From: Bimuria novae-zelandiae CBS 107.79
Lineage: Eukaryota > Ascomycota > Dothideomycetes > Pleosporales > Didymosphaeriaceae
Length of the DNA stretch: 64,000 bases
Direction: 5' to 3'
NCBI GenBank assembly: GCA_010015655.1
Contig: ML976758.1
Span: forward strand, 1 to 64,000
Shown here piece by piece: positions 35,308 to 47,515 of the stretch. The notes below the pieces were generated by a model, which was given only the letters and a program-made list of their open reading frames with translations, ran no database searches and had not been told where the DNA came from. A program made the translations under genes and the position numbers. Within the stretch, counting starts at the first letter, position 1. Each line of letters begins with the position of its first letter.

Positions 35308-37240
35308 ATGTCCCTCATAGTTCGGTGGCAGATCCGCCGTATACCTAGGCTTGCACTGCTCAGATCTCTCGTCTTTCTTGCCGTATTCGCTAGTACCGTA
35401 GTCGGCTACCACTGTTGGGATCAATGTCCACCAAAAAAAATCGTCCTATTATCCCCTTAGATTCGCCATTATCCAATAGATAACCTCATTGCGAACTCTA
35501 CAACTATCGTGGACGAATTGCTCTCGAAACGAACAATAACGCTAAGTGAAACCGCCAATGCGTATCGGCGACGACGACATCGCCACCCTCCGCCCGACTT
35601 TAACGCTTGGCACGCGCTGGCCAGCGCGCAGGATGCCGTCTTGGTGGAAGATTTCTTCGACCAGATATAGGATGACTTGCGTCCTTTCTGGGGTATAAAT
35701 GCCCCTAGGATACGGCAACAAGCCAGGCAATTACCGTATCGAGTGGTCGTACGGAATGGGAAGGTGCAGTCGCGCAAAGGCAAAAGGAAGAGACTCGATC
35801 AGTGGATTTATATGATGCAGAAGATTCAGCATTTACTGCCAGATCTCAACATACCACTAAACATGCTAGATAAGCCGCGCGTAACGGTCCCATGGGAGGA
35901 CGTCTCCAGCTACGTCACAACGGAATCGGAGTTGCGCAAGCTGGGACCCGCACATGAGACTGTACAGCGCTTCTCCTCCCTTGATTACGAAAATGAGACA
36001 CTTGGATGCGATAAACCTACCCTCTCCGGAAACGGCATTTATTGGGATCAGATACGCATTGGTTGCGCTCCTGGAACACCTTCTCGGAATGTTTCGTCAC
36101 TCTCGGACTTTTCCAAGCTTTCTACATCATGTTCCACTGACAGTTGCCCCATTTACAGCACCGTGGCCTTTACGTACGAATGATTTGTGTCAAACTGGAC
36201 AAGAGCAAAGGACCCCTGTCTACAGCCAGCAGTGCCATCTTCACACGGATCGTTGATTGCACCACTTAGCCAGTCAATGAACGACAGCTTGATTCCCATG
36301 TTCAGCTCGAGTAAGCTCTCGATGGTGTGTATTCGTTCATTATGTCAATACCCTTGACGTTCTCCGATAGCAATGTTTGAGCTAAGACTTTCTATTCTAG
36401 AATAACGATATCCTCCTTCCCGCTTTCTCCTACTGGCAATCCAGGTCCGACTACACAGTCGGTGCCTCACATGGACCCGACTGGAACAAGAAGACCACAA
36501 AAGTGCTGTGGCGTGGTGTTTCCTCTAGTGGTCACAATACACCCGAGAATTGGAAACGATTCCACTGCCACCGCTTCGTAACATTCATGAATGCTTCCGC
36601 CTTCCCTTCGTTTCCCGAACCACACCGCGTGGGCACGCCCGACGACGATTCGCATATGCCGCCAACAACCCGAAACGATCCCAATTTTGCGAACTGACTA
36701 CACGCAATTTCTGGCGTTGGCTTCACCAAGCTATACTGCCACGAAAACATTCAAGGCGACGGTTGCCCGCATACAGAGTCGCACTCAGACATATACAAGG
36801 AAGCCCCGATGGCAAAGCAGTTTCAAGCCAAGTATCTACCCGACGTCGATGGTAACGGCTTCTCAGGTCGCTATCTCGCGTTCCTACGCTCGACTTCCGT
36901 TCCCATAAAGGCCACACTCTTTTCAGAGTGGCATGACTCCCGTCTTTTACCATGGCATCACTTTGTGCCGATGCAAAACTCGTTTTCGGACCTATATAGT
37001 ATTCTGGAATACTTCATTGGGGTCCTAGGTGGGGAAGACGACGGGACAGTGGTCATGCGAGACGGGCACGATGAACAAGCGAGGAAGATAGCGATACAGG
37101 GAAAGGAATGGGCGGAAAAGGTGCTGCGGAGGGAAGACATGCTAGTGTGCCTGCTTCGTCTGTTATTAGAGTATAGAAGACTATGCGAAGAAGAACGGGA
37201 TGCCATGAGATGGGTGGACAATCTGGTCGATAAAATATAG
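35308..37240 (+). pseudogene. GT90/CAP10-type glycosyltransferase pseudogene
   Basis: ATG 35308 opens a type II membrane anchor (RLALLRSLVFLAVFASTVVG). One frame then runs to TAG 37238-37240 apart from a GT..AG intron (36325-36400). Family marks are DLNIPLNMLDKPRV and VPWEDVSSYV, then SDYTVGASHG, KVLWRGVSSSG, WKRFHCHRFV, and KYLPDVDGNGFSGRY with ATLFSEWHDSRLLPW near the end. Four in-frame stops (35458 TAG, 35668 TAG, 36181 TGA, 36695 TGA) break it. Everything else stays in one frame and similarity is strong, so death is recent and by point mutation. Intact relatives sit in the Golgi and transfer sugars such as xylose to glycans. It lies between the hAT and Fot1 nests. Confidence 0.82.
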
Positions 37241-37674
37241 ATAAGAATGCATGAGAGCTTGTCCGTGCATTGAGCCTTGCTAGTGAACAGTGTCGAATTG
37301 TTTCAGGGACCAAGGAAACGTACGGCATGGAGAGGAGTTGTTCTGGGAATGAGCGACCATTAGGGTAGGCAAACTTGGCTTAAAAATGAACATCCCGAAG
37401 AAATGTCGCTACTGTTTCCAGCCGCAGCCCAAGCAGGTACTTTAAACATCCCAGCTCCGTGGCATTCTTGTCAATCCCCAAAACTATCCAGTCGCTGTGG
37501 GACACAGACTGCTTTTGAAATGTAAAACAGATTTGGGTTGTTAAATCGACGTCACAAAATGAGGGACAAACCTTCAAAATCAGCCTTGACGATCACAACA
37601 GGGAATCTCGAAACGACAGTTGTACATTGTGGTTGGTTCCCAACAACCGATTGACCGCATATGCATGCGTAGAT
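37241..37674. other. Intergenic or decayed end of the F-box gene
   Basis: This may hold the lost C-terminal part of the minus-strand F-box gene; no clear frame continues. Nothing else was recognised. Confidence 0.35.
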
Positions 37675-38001
37675 TCAATCCTCGCGAGGTCCTTTCCCAG
37701 CCTTGTGGCGACCGCTCAAACCAGGTTTCATGAACCAGATAGTGATCGTCGCTCCTTCCCCAACATCGAGCGTTCGATCGGAATAGTCGCACCGTTCCTC
37801 AAGGGTCCGGACAAGCAAGTCTTCTTTCCCTAAAGAAATACGTGGCTCTTTGTATAGCGGGTCTTCAGTCATACGGCGTAGTCGCTTGTTAGTCAGGCAT
37901 AGGGCAGCAAGGGTCCGCGTTCGACGTGGCCCATGAATGTTGCAGATAATCTCGACGATGAGTTCGTCGGGGAGACTGAGGAGAAGAACAGGACTTCGCA
38001 T
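37675..38001 (-). pseudogene. F-box protein fragment
   Basis: From ATG 38001 the minus strand reads MRSPVLLLSLPDELIVEIIC, followed by LAALCLTNKRLRRM. This is the F-box pattern (LPxELxxxI...L..LxLxNKxLR) found at the N-terminus of fungal F-box proteins, which pick substrates for SCF ubiquitin ligases. The frame ends at 37675 after about 108 residues, whereas such proteins usually have 300 or more. The leucine-rich remainder is not seen, so it is probably truncated or frameshifted. A weak chance remains that it is a short gene with an unseen intron. The upstream extension of the frame to 38199 overlaps a dispersed repeat and is not taken as coding. Confidence 0.6.
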
Positions 38002-38195
38002 GGTACGTATGGCAGAATGGACAATGATACTGTGAACTACGGGAGAAGTGACGAGAGTACCCAGGTTTTGAGACAGATGGCGCGGGCTGTATCGATCGGC
38101 GGTCGAAGGCGAAGATGTGCAGGTGGATGGAGGGTGGAGGGAAAGGTAGAGGGCAGCGAAGAGCGCACAACTTTTATGCTTACCTTCACCGTAAA

Positions 38196-38285
38196 CCACG
38201 GTGACCTTAGCACCAAACTTCTCGTCAAATCACATCATCGCCACCACACTGTTGCCTCAGCACGTGTTTTGAAGCCTAGATAGAG
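38196..38285 (+). repeat. Dispersed repeat, copy 2
   Basis: It matches 11816-11912 (ACCAAACTTCTCG, AAATCACAT, CGTGTTTTGAAGCCT in order). It lies directly upstream of the F-box start. Confidence 0.6.
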
Positions 38286-39028
38286 GCGCGGGCTGCACCT
38301 GCTGTGGAACGCGACCTCCATTGCTGCCTGAAGATGGATCTAAAACGGCTAGCGCGGTTTATCATCCCTATTTTCCAGCGATCATATGGTTAAGCAAATA
38401 TGGGTTTTGCACAACACGAGTTTTGGACCCCAGTGAGAAGAATACCACAGCACATGGGGCAATAGGTGGCACAGTCCGAGGTGCGCCTGACCGCGGCGGA
38501 GTTGTTTCACATGTGCCTTCATATGGCTGCTTCTGCCGTCCACAACTTCTCTTTCTTTTCCATTCGCGCCTACCCTGGAGAGCCACTATGCAGATTCCAC
38601 AAATTCCTGCGCGGTTTCGACGTCATGTCTTCATACTCTTACGTTTGAGCCCTTAGTCATTGGTTGTCTATTACGCGCTCCGCGCGATGTCCATGATTAT
38701 GTTCAGGACCATGTTTCGGGGCGCCCCCATCGTATTCTTAACAGTGGTTTTTTATCGAGAAGCAGAAGTTTACATAGCAAGCTGGCGCTTCGACGCGCTC
38801 CTCAATGCTACCCCACCGAGTACTATCAGGCTATGCAAATCGTCACAGATGTTGAAGCTCATACCCACCGAACTCACACCTGGAAGGATTATGTGAAGCA
38901 AAAGAGTGTAGAGGCAATCGTTGTTTTGATTGAGTAGCTACTCTATGGAGCTATATACTGTGTGGATCACGTGCATGGGCCGCACGTTCGCGGGTGGCCC
39001 ATGCTCCATGTCCTAAACCGTCACAGAT
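38286..39028. other. Left flank of the second Fot1 element
   Basis: GC-balanced sequence. A plus-strand stretch near 38815-38935 reads EYYQAMQIVTDVEAHTHRTH and then KDYVKQKSVEAIVVLIE and could be a gene scrap, perhaps from the gene continued at 46394. This could not be proven. Confidence 0.35.
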
Positions 39029-39218
39029 TAACGTGTTTTATAAGCGAGCGGCCCATACAAGCGAGCGGCCCACCCCACCAACTTTTTATACCTTTACAGC
39101 AACCTATCTTAACAACACAATAAGATAATAGTATATAATTGCTATACTAGATTAAATAGTATCTATAATATTGTTCTTGCATATTCGCATGTTATAGCTA
39201 GTCTTCTTGCAGTAGCTA

Positions 39219-39389
39219 TGTCAGATAGAATAAGCTGCGGTGAGGTCAGATCTGTACAATCGAGCAGGGACCACTTGGCTTGGCACACTAGCAAAATATC
39301 CGAAACCAACTGAACACAGTGGAGAATACAAGAAAAAACAATAAATACTATTAAGTTACATTAACATCTACTTATTATACTATTTAATA
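39219..39389 (+). repeat. Copia 2 5' LTR (171 bp)
   Basis: It starts TGTCAGATAG and ends TATTTAATA. All differences from the 3' LTR are transitions, and most lie in the last 50 bases, next to the interior. Confidence 0.9.
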
Positions 39390-42300
39390 ATTAAGAGTCT
39401 TACTGCCCTGACTGATACAATATGGCGCAACTCTTAAACCGCGATTCTATGGTACACCTGAACACCTCCGCAGACCACAGGGGGTAGAGAACACAACTCT
39501 AGGCAAGATACGTAGTACATAACATTTAGGATAAAGTTAATCTAAATTTAACCACGCTATTAACCTCGAAACTACTACTAATAAGGGCTCTAGTTATTAC
39601 TAACTACGCGCCAGCCGCGAATATCAAAGTCTTAATAAGACTAACTAAACTATTAGCTAGAGGCTAGAAGGCTTTTAAAAAAGACCTTAAATACTATAAG
39701 ATCCTCTTTAAGCAATATAAGAGCGATCGACACGAATATAAAAAGGAGTAATTAAGCCTTTAGCACATCGTTGCATTTATCTAATTAACTATGTTACCGC
39801 ACCTACTGCGCACATGTTGCCTGCCAGACAAGCCACTATAATAGTGGATTACTGATCTGCAGAAGACAATTGGCATGAGCGACTAACTCGAACGAGAATA
39901 AGCACGTACCAGATACCGTGCGGCACTTAAGCTAATAAGAAGCCCTTAATAATAGGATACTTGGCTAGCTAAGTACGACGAAGCAGCTGCGGAAGCAGAA
40001 GCCTTCTAAGTTACTAAGCTATTATAAATTAATATAATTACAAAAGACTTTATAGATACCGTAAACAAGGTTACTCCTATATAGTCTACGAATTTTTAAG
40101 ACAATGGTCAATTCGTAGCTGGCATAGATCGAAAAGAGATAATATAACGCTTCCGAGAACACATAATAATAAATTATCCCCTTAAATTAGGGAAATATAA
40201 AGCATTTATGTCTAATAATGCATTATTTTTCGCTAAAGGTAGTGCACCTACCTAGGGTAATAATAGGGACGCCTATCCTACTAAAAGCGCGTTATTAAAA
40301 CAAAACTAGGGTAGACCTCGTAATTAACGTACAGCGGGCAGGAAAACCACCACGCTTAAATAGCTTATAGATTTAGAGCCTACTACTATAAGAGGAGCAA
40401 AATGCCCTGCATGTAGACAACGCCATAGTATAAGGGACTACTATTATGTTAATCCAGACAAGACTCCTAAATAGTGGAAACTAAACGAGACTATTAGCGA
40501 GCTTATACAATTTAAGCGTGAGAAAGACGCAACGTTCTAAGGGCTAATTTATAAATAAAGTAGGACCTAATTAAGAATACTAATTATAAAATAATCGCAC
40601 ACTCTAACGCCCGAGATCCTTAAAGATTAACTAAAGGGCCAGAGAATTACTGCTACCAAAGCAGCTTTTAACTTAGCAGTAAAAGGGAGAAATGCTACTA
40701 ACTATCTACTATAAAAGTCGTTTATCTTTAACTTAGGATTAACCTGCTACATTACTAACAACCCTAATCGCATCTATAGTTTCCAACCACCACTGCCCGG
40801 AGACTATATATAGGCCGGAAATTCCAAAGTGTAGATTAGAGGATATAGGTCTATTAACCTCACTCTAAAGAACAACACTAGAATAACAAAATTAACCCTA
40901 TAAGATATAGCTATTTGCCTAAACCTATTATATAACTTAGTGTTATTCTAACTGTTAAGGCATAAAGGGATCTAGTAGGACATATAAATAGACCTAATCA
41001 CTCTCCAAGGAGCTAAGAACAGAGCTATTAGAATTATAACTAAGATATTTAGACAGTAGGTGCTGGAATATAATCCGCTACCACCTGCCACATATCACAC
41101 ACACAAGATCACTACAAGAACCAAAAGAGGACCGTAAAAGGCCTCAGCTATGCTGTGGCACAAAAGACTAGGACACCTAGGCCTAGCGGCTATCGAACAC
41201 CTAGTGCAGCAAACTGAAGGGGTGCATGTCAAAGGCATTATAACTATAGAATGCAACTCATACAGGAGAGCAAAGTCTAGACGGCAGATAAGCCGCGCCC
41301 CACGAATAAACGAAGATGGACCTAGAGAGAGGCTTAGCATTAACTTCCACACATACGAGATCTAAGGAGTCACTAAAGAGAAGAGTTAATTGCTAATTAC
41401 TAATAAGTTTTTAGGCATGCAATAGGACCTTTACTTTATAGATTACTAAATAGTAAAGTTAATTATTAATGCCCTTTTAGTATTTATCTTATTCCTTAAG
41501 AACCACTACAACATCTCTGTTAAGACTATTAAAGCAGACAACGAGATCGCTATAGTTAAATTAGAAGTTAAGAAATAGTTAATAACCTAAGGAATAATTA
41601 TAGAGCCTTTCGCACTAGATACATAATCACAAAATAGAGGCGCAGAACGCTTAGGGGGTGTGAATAAGGAAAAAGCTCGTGCCATGCAACTTAATACCAA
41701 CCTATCCTAGGAGCTATGGCCTGAGATTATAAGAGCCGCTGTATACCTCTATAATCGAACACCAAACTATGCAAATCACTAGAAAACACCATACGAGATA
41801 TTCTTTACACGAGTCGCTTTTAGCAATGGGATAGTCACGTCACTACGAAAACCTAATATTGTATAATTAAAAGCGTACGGCTGCAAGGCATTTGTAATGA
41901 CTAATAATACTTACTAAGGCAAATTACGCCTACAACGTCTTAACCTGAAGGCATGGATTGGTTATCTAGTTAGATACTAATTATTAAACATCTACCGAAT
42001 ATGGATACCGTTACTTGGCAAAGTAATAAGTACCCGGGACGTTGTCTTTAACGAAGAGTTAGTATTCGACGGGAAAATTAAGGACCTTATAGACAGTCTT
42101 ATGCATAGCACGCTTTAAGAAATAGCAACGCACGTAAGAACTATTAAGTTACTAACTCCTACCTAATAATCACAAATAGACTCCTTTTATAAGGATGAAG
42201 TCACTATAGATTCGTTAGAATAATAAGATAAAGCAGATCCACCAGGCTACTATTAAGGAAGGAAGATTAGGGATAGCTACTTAACTCCTCTAACTATACT

Positions 42301-44160
42301 ACTACCTGTCGCGTTACTTACATAGTTAATAGCTAGAGACTAAATAAGTCTAACGTAACAAGCGTCCTCTACAACTATCCCCTAGGTAGTAGCTTTTATA
42401 GCAGGAACCTAAGCCGGCCGTGTTAGAAAATATAAAGGAGAAGTTATAGATAAGGCTAAGATAATAAGAATGCTCGCTAAAGGCTTAAAGCCCTATTAAA
42501 GTCAACTTCTACCTCTACTAACGTGCCGAACCAAGCTTGAGGATTACCTAATAGGCGAGATATTCTAAGAGGCTAAGCAAGTGCACCTTATAAGCTACTA
42601 AGAGATAAAATTATAGTTAGAAATTCTAGTAAAGAAGATTAAACTAATAGGATAGCAGATCCTTAACTACATGTAGGTATATACCTATAAACTTAATAAG
42701 CACTATTGCTTGCTAAAGTGTAAGGCGCGACTAGTCGTCCGAGGCGATTAGTAATAAAATATTACCTCGTAAGACACTTACGCAGCCACGCTTGCCAGCC
42801 GGTTATTCTAAATAATAATGGTAATAGTAGCTTACTATAATATGGAGCTCACGCAGTACGACGTCACTAACGCTTTTGTCCACGCAATAATAGATCGAGA
42901 GGTGTATATAAGAATACCTTAGGGTTATTAGAAGCCTAGAACAATATTGCAAGTAAACAAAGTACTATACGGCCTTCGCATTTTACTACTCCTCTAGCAG
43001 AGAGAATTTACGACAATGCTTAAAGCGCTAGGCTTCTAGATAGTGCCTTACGAGCCATGCTACCTAATTAAAAATAGAGTTATTATATTCTTTTACGTTA
43101 ACGACATCATACTCGCGTACCACAAGGACAAAGAACAAGAAGCTTAACAAGCAATTAAACACTTATAAGACAAGTACACTCTTACTAGAGGAAACAACCT
43201 TTAATGGTTTCTTAGCATAGAGGTTATACAGGACTAAACAAGCTATAAGATTCAACTATCACAGGCCTCTTATTCGGACAAGATTAGCCGACTAGCAAAC
43301 AAGATAAATATTTAACATAACACTCTAATAGCTGCGATTAAATTACTACTAAGGAAAGAGTTAGCAACACTAACTAAGATTAATAAATTTTAACGCAAGA
43401 TTAGATCGCTACTCTTTACTATAGTTACTACTAGGCCAGACATTGCCTTTGCAACATCACGATTAGCTTGATTTCTATTAAACCCAGGGACTAAGCACCA
43501 AGACGCAGCAGACCGAGTTTTCCTATACCTTTAAAGCACAAAGTAGCGAGCCCTATAGCTTAAAGGTAACACTAGACTTTAAATTGCAAGCGATACATTA
43601 TTTGCTAATAATATAATAGACCACAAGAGCTCTCAAGGTTACGCTATTAAGCTCTTTGGCAGTCTTATTACCTGGAAAGCAAATAAATAAGACACTGTAA
43701 TAATATTAATTACTAAGGCCGAGCTGCTGGCTCTCTCTCAGGTAGCTAAGGAAGCACTCTTTGTCTTAAGACTACTTTAAGAACTTAAGATTAAACTAGA
43801 CGCGCGCACAGTCACTATTTAGTGCAATAATAAATAAACTATACGCCTAGTAACTAAGGAGGTTTCCCGCCTCTAAACCAAACTTCGGCATGTGGACGTC
43901 TATAACCACTGGATCTAACAAGAAGTATCTATAGGCAGGATTAAGGTAGAGCATGTGCAGTTAGCGGACATAATTACTAATAGCTTTATAAAGGTGCTCT
44001 CTAAGAGCAAGTGGGAGGGTTTTCTCTAACAACTTAGATTAGTTAATGTAGAGACTAAGGAGGTAATAAATACTGTGCCTCTTAAGGAGATTTAAGAGTA
44101 ACTTAAAGACCTTATAATTGTATAAGTGCCAGCTTAAAGAGTTTCTAAGCTAAAGGGGTG

Positions 44161-44331
44161 TGTTAGATAGAATAAGCTGCGGTGAGGTCAGATCTGTACA
44201 ATCGAGCAGGGACCACTTGGCTTGGCACACTAGCAAAATATCCGAAACCAACTAAACACAGTGGAGAATACAAGAAAAAACAATAAATACTATCAAGTTG
44301 CATCAACATCTACTTATCATACCATCTAACA
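44161..44331 (+). repeat. Copia 2 3' LTR (171 bp)
   Basis: It starts TGTTAGATAG and ends CATCTAACA. The outer (right) end is clean; the C-to-T change in the first bases faces the interior. Confidence 0.9.
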
Positions 44332-45450
44332 AGCTACAGCGTGTTAAAGCCTGCCAATTAGCACCTAATCGCGCCTTATCTTAACGTATTTCTACCTCTA
44401 TCTACTACTTAACATCCTTTTAAGCGATAATCTTCTCTACTTCTACCTTTGTTAAGGTACCCTGCCTCTAGATCCGCTTCTTTTTGCGCTGTTTACGCGT
44501 TATAGTAGTCTTATTAGCCTTTTTAAGCCTCGTGATCTAATCGCGCATAAGCGTACTTTTATAAGCTATTACTTTAGCGCCCTTTTTAAGCTAATTAAGC
44601 GCTGTAATAATAGAAGTAGGTAATAAGCTCTTATACCTTTAAATCTTATTATAAATTAATATTAATTAAGCCTCTAGCTTGCGCGCGTTACTTGGTGTTT
44701 TAGCTTCTTAAAGGGTAACCTTTAGTAGAGGCGGCGTCGGCGTATAAAGCTTAATATTAAGCTTTAATATTACTACCTCTAGGTCGTGTAGAACTAGGCT
44801 AGCGCCTCGAAAGCTTACGCAGATATTTTCCTTTATAATTAACTATTTATAGGCTACGTAAAAGGCTAGTAGAAACTCTAGCTTTGTAATATAGTTAATA
44901 TAGTCGCGCATTAGGCTCTTAATCTAGTGGCTATACGCGCGCTTTAACAGCGAAAAGTAGTTAACGTTAAGTAGCTATAAGAGGTGCAACAAATATAGCG
45001 GCATATAAAAAGTATAAATATTATTCTCCTTATAAAGCTCTTAAAATTCAAGCAAGTTATAGCTCTTATAGCTATTAAGTATAAGTAGCTAGCGCGCGCC
45101 TACCCTATACTTTACTATATACTTAATAAAGTGCCTTAGCTACTCTACTCTAAGCTTATTAGTAGTCTAGCTATTATTACTAACAGCGAAAGCCTAGTCG
45201 CGCAGTATATTATTATCCTAGTACTAGGTAGAGAGGTAATACTAGCTAGTAAAAATAATAAAGGGCGGAATTGCCTAGCTAGCAGCGCTAATTCTATAGA
45301 TTGCTGTAGTCTACCTATAATTGCCTAACTAGATAGCCTTTAGCCTGCCGCGTCTCTCTAAGCCTGTAATAATAAGCTAAGATAATATCTTGCCTATTAT
45401 AAAACTAGTCTTGTCAAAGTTATAGGTATCCTTATTATAAATACTATAGG

Positions 45451-45836
45451 TGTATCGGCGCAGGTCACTCAAAGGATCGATGTTGGCGTATCTCCTAGCA
45501 GAGGCATGTGGGAGTGCGTGTATAAGAATGTAGCCTCGAATGAATTAAGTGCCTATAGGCCTGGTACAAAAGGATACGGAAAAGGTACTGAACTATAAAG
45601 GCCCCAAGCTCCTCTAAATACACCTCTTCCCAGATGGCTAGCTAGCACATAACTGCCATAGGTTGACCGTCGGTCTGATGGATCCGAAATAGGTCCGAAT
45701 CGGATTCGTAGTTCCCCATCGGTCTGATAGATCCGAAATTGGTCCGATACGGATGAGTGTCGGTTTTCGGATGATCTCGAATCCTGTCTTGACTAGCCAA
45801 GGGTTCTCGTGTCGACGAGCGATTGTTCCTGTTACA
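45451..45836 (-). repeat. Solo LTR, family A, with internal duplication
   Basis: It starts TGTATCGGCGC and ends CCTGTTACA (386 bp), flanked by ATAGG (45446-45450, 45837-45841). It is the inverse of 26446-26782 with about 49 extra bases: the segment with CGGTCTGATGGATCCGAAAT is present twice in slightly different form. Confidence 0.88.
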
Positions 45837-46393
45837 ATAGGTAGCCTTTATGCGCGCTATAAGCTCGAACTAAGCTCTAATAGCATCTAGATCCTCACAT
45901 AGAGCTCTCTGCTAATTATACGGTTAATTAAATCGTGTAGTAAGATAATCTATTTACTTAATAAAGTTACGCGGCCACTGCTTGCTAACCTGTCTAGCGC
46001 CTCGCTTAGTAAGTAGCTTATCTGCTATATCTTGCATAGCACTTAGCGTGGGCGGAAATCCTCGCAAATCTAGGTTAAGTATATGCCTGATAATTACCTC
46101 CTCTTCTATCTTAGTAAGCTTCTTTAATTTAGGCTAGTAATTACGTCGCGCAGCAATTCTAGCGCGTTAGTATTAAAGCGTTATTTAAAGGATAGTAAAT
46201 ATATATACTACACCTCTTATAGACTAAATTTAGTTTTAATTAATAGCTAAGATTGCAAGGTGTATATTAGCCTTAGCAGAGGCTAGTTAGGCCTGAATTG
46301 GGGGCGCCATAGTAGGTAGAAGTTTATGTGCTGCAAAAAGTTGGTGGGGTGGGCCGCTCGCTTGTATGGGCCGCTCGCTTATAAAACATGTTA

Positions 46394-47515
46394 TTTCTCC
46401 TTGAAACACTGAGAACGCGTGGAGCTGCCCGAAAAGCCAACGTGGGCTGAGATTGACGCAGCTCTCAAGGCGCATGCAGATGCAGTCAGGCCATACGATG
46501 TCTACGCGCAATGGGCGATATAGCAAATCCTCTGGGATTCTCGCTCGCAGAGAGAGTGGGAACTGGAGACTAGGATGATGGAGAAATATATTGCTTCCAT
46601 TGAACACACTCGGGGGAGAGACTCTGAGTTTTTGATACCGGCACTCGCACGAGCTGGACGACTGCACTGGAAAGAAACAAAGGACGAAGTGAGCGCTGGG
46701 GAGCTAAGTCGCGCATTGGAGCTGCACGATCGTCACAAACAGAAAGATCCAGACTGCAAGCTTCTCATGGACAAATCGACACTCGTATCTTGTAGAAAGC
46801 TGCGTGCGATGGCTTATATATTGACTAAAAACCATGACGCTGCGGAATCTGCGCTGGTCGAATTGTTCCCTGTACTCAAAGCCGAAGAAGACGGGTTGAG
46901 CTTGGAAGCGCATTACACGCAACTACTCACACGGTTGCTGATCAAAGTGTTTATCAAGCAAGGGGTGGAAGGCATTGAACAGTCCTCGGAACGATGAATT
47001 GTTCAAAATTGCTACACGCTGCCTTCGCGATGCGCTCGTTCTCACCGCGATCTATCCTCTCTCCTACGCATATAATCTCAAATCAATCGGTCGCCTACTG
47101 AGTCGATCCGGGAAAATCGAAGACGGCGACATGGCGTTCAGACAGGCAAACACCATCTACGAGGCATGTAGAAGTTCAGGCTCGCCACAACACGATTGTA
47201 TGTGTGGTCTTTGTAGGAGATACGGAAGCACATAGACATGGCTTCAAATATTGTGACGGCTGCTCCGACAAGATCGATCTTGACGATCGATGGTTCTTCT
47301 ACATGTCCTGCAGGGATGTAGACCTCTGCGCACACTGTTACGGTGGCTCTGGGAAAGGCGAAGACCGTGGGTGGCAGTTTGTGGAGAAAGTTCCAAAGGA
47401 TGGTCTGAGACACGAATTCTTCGAGGTCAGGGAAGATGAGAGAGAGGAACGAGTTCCTATGCAGGCATGGATGGCGGATATTACGACGCGATTGACCGCT
47501 GATCTTGAGGTTTAA
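46394..47515 (+). pseudogene. C-terminal part of a helical-repeat protein with ZZ-type zinc finger
   Basis: Three plus-strand frames in series look like one old protein. Frame 1 (to 46997) has MMEKYIASIEHTRG and helix-rich TPR-like text; it has stops at about 46410 and 46530. Frame 2 (about 46975-47200) reads LSYAYNLKSIGRLLSRSGKI and EDGDMAFRQANTIYEA. Frame 3 (47204-47515) reads KYCDGCSDKI and RDVDLCAHCY, a ZZ-type zinc finger, and ends at TAA 47513-47515. No intron explains the frame changes. The 5' part is cut off by the Fot1 element. Fungal proteins with TPR repeats and a C-terminal ZZ finger are common, but the exact family is unclear. Confidence 0.6.

Larger units (their letters stand above)
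39219..44331 (+). mobile_element. Copia LTR retrotransposon 2, RIP-degraded
   Basis: Two 171-bp LTRs (39219-39389, 44161-44331) and the duplicated target AGCTA (39214-39218, 44332-44336) delimit it (5113 bp). Plus-strand coding scraps appear in Copia order: gag zinc knuckle near 40400, pre-integrase AMLWHKRLGHLGLAAIEHLV near 41145, reverse transcriptase (YKLNKHY, KCKARLVVRGD near 42700; VLYGLR near 42965) and RNase H to about 43930. All are broken by stops. It is inserted near the left end of the Fot1 element. Confidence 0.9.
39031..46391 (-). mobile_element. Fot1/pogo DNA transposon with nested insertions
   Basis: The inverted ends start ACGTGTTTTATAAGCGAGCG at the left (39031) and the same with one transition (ACATGT) at the right (inverse, to 46391). 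Both sides have TA (39029-39030, 46392-46393). Within the arms AAGCGAGCGGCCCA occurs twice. The minus strand keeps the DDE transposase: NNS.TTNKLRVE.LRHF near 45150-45200, LLKRAYSH, LMRDYINYITKLEFLLAF and KENICVSFRGASLV near 44780-44960, TPSNARKLEA near 44690. It is broken by many TAA/TAG. Removing the Copia element and the solo LTR leaves 1852 bp, the usual Fot1 length. Confidence 0.88.
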
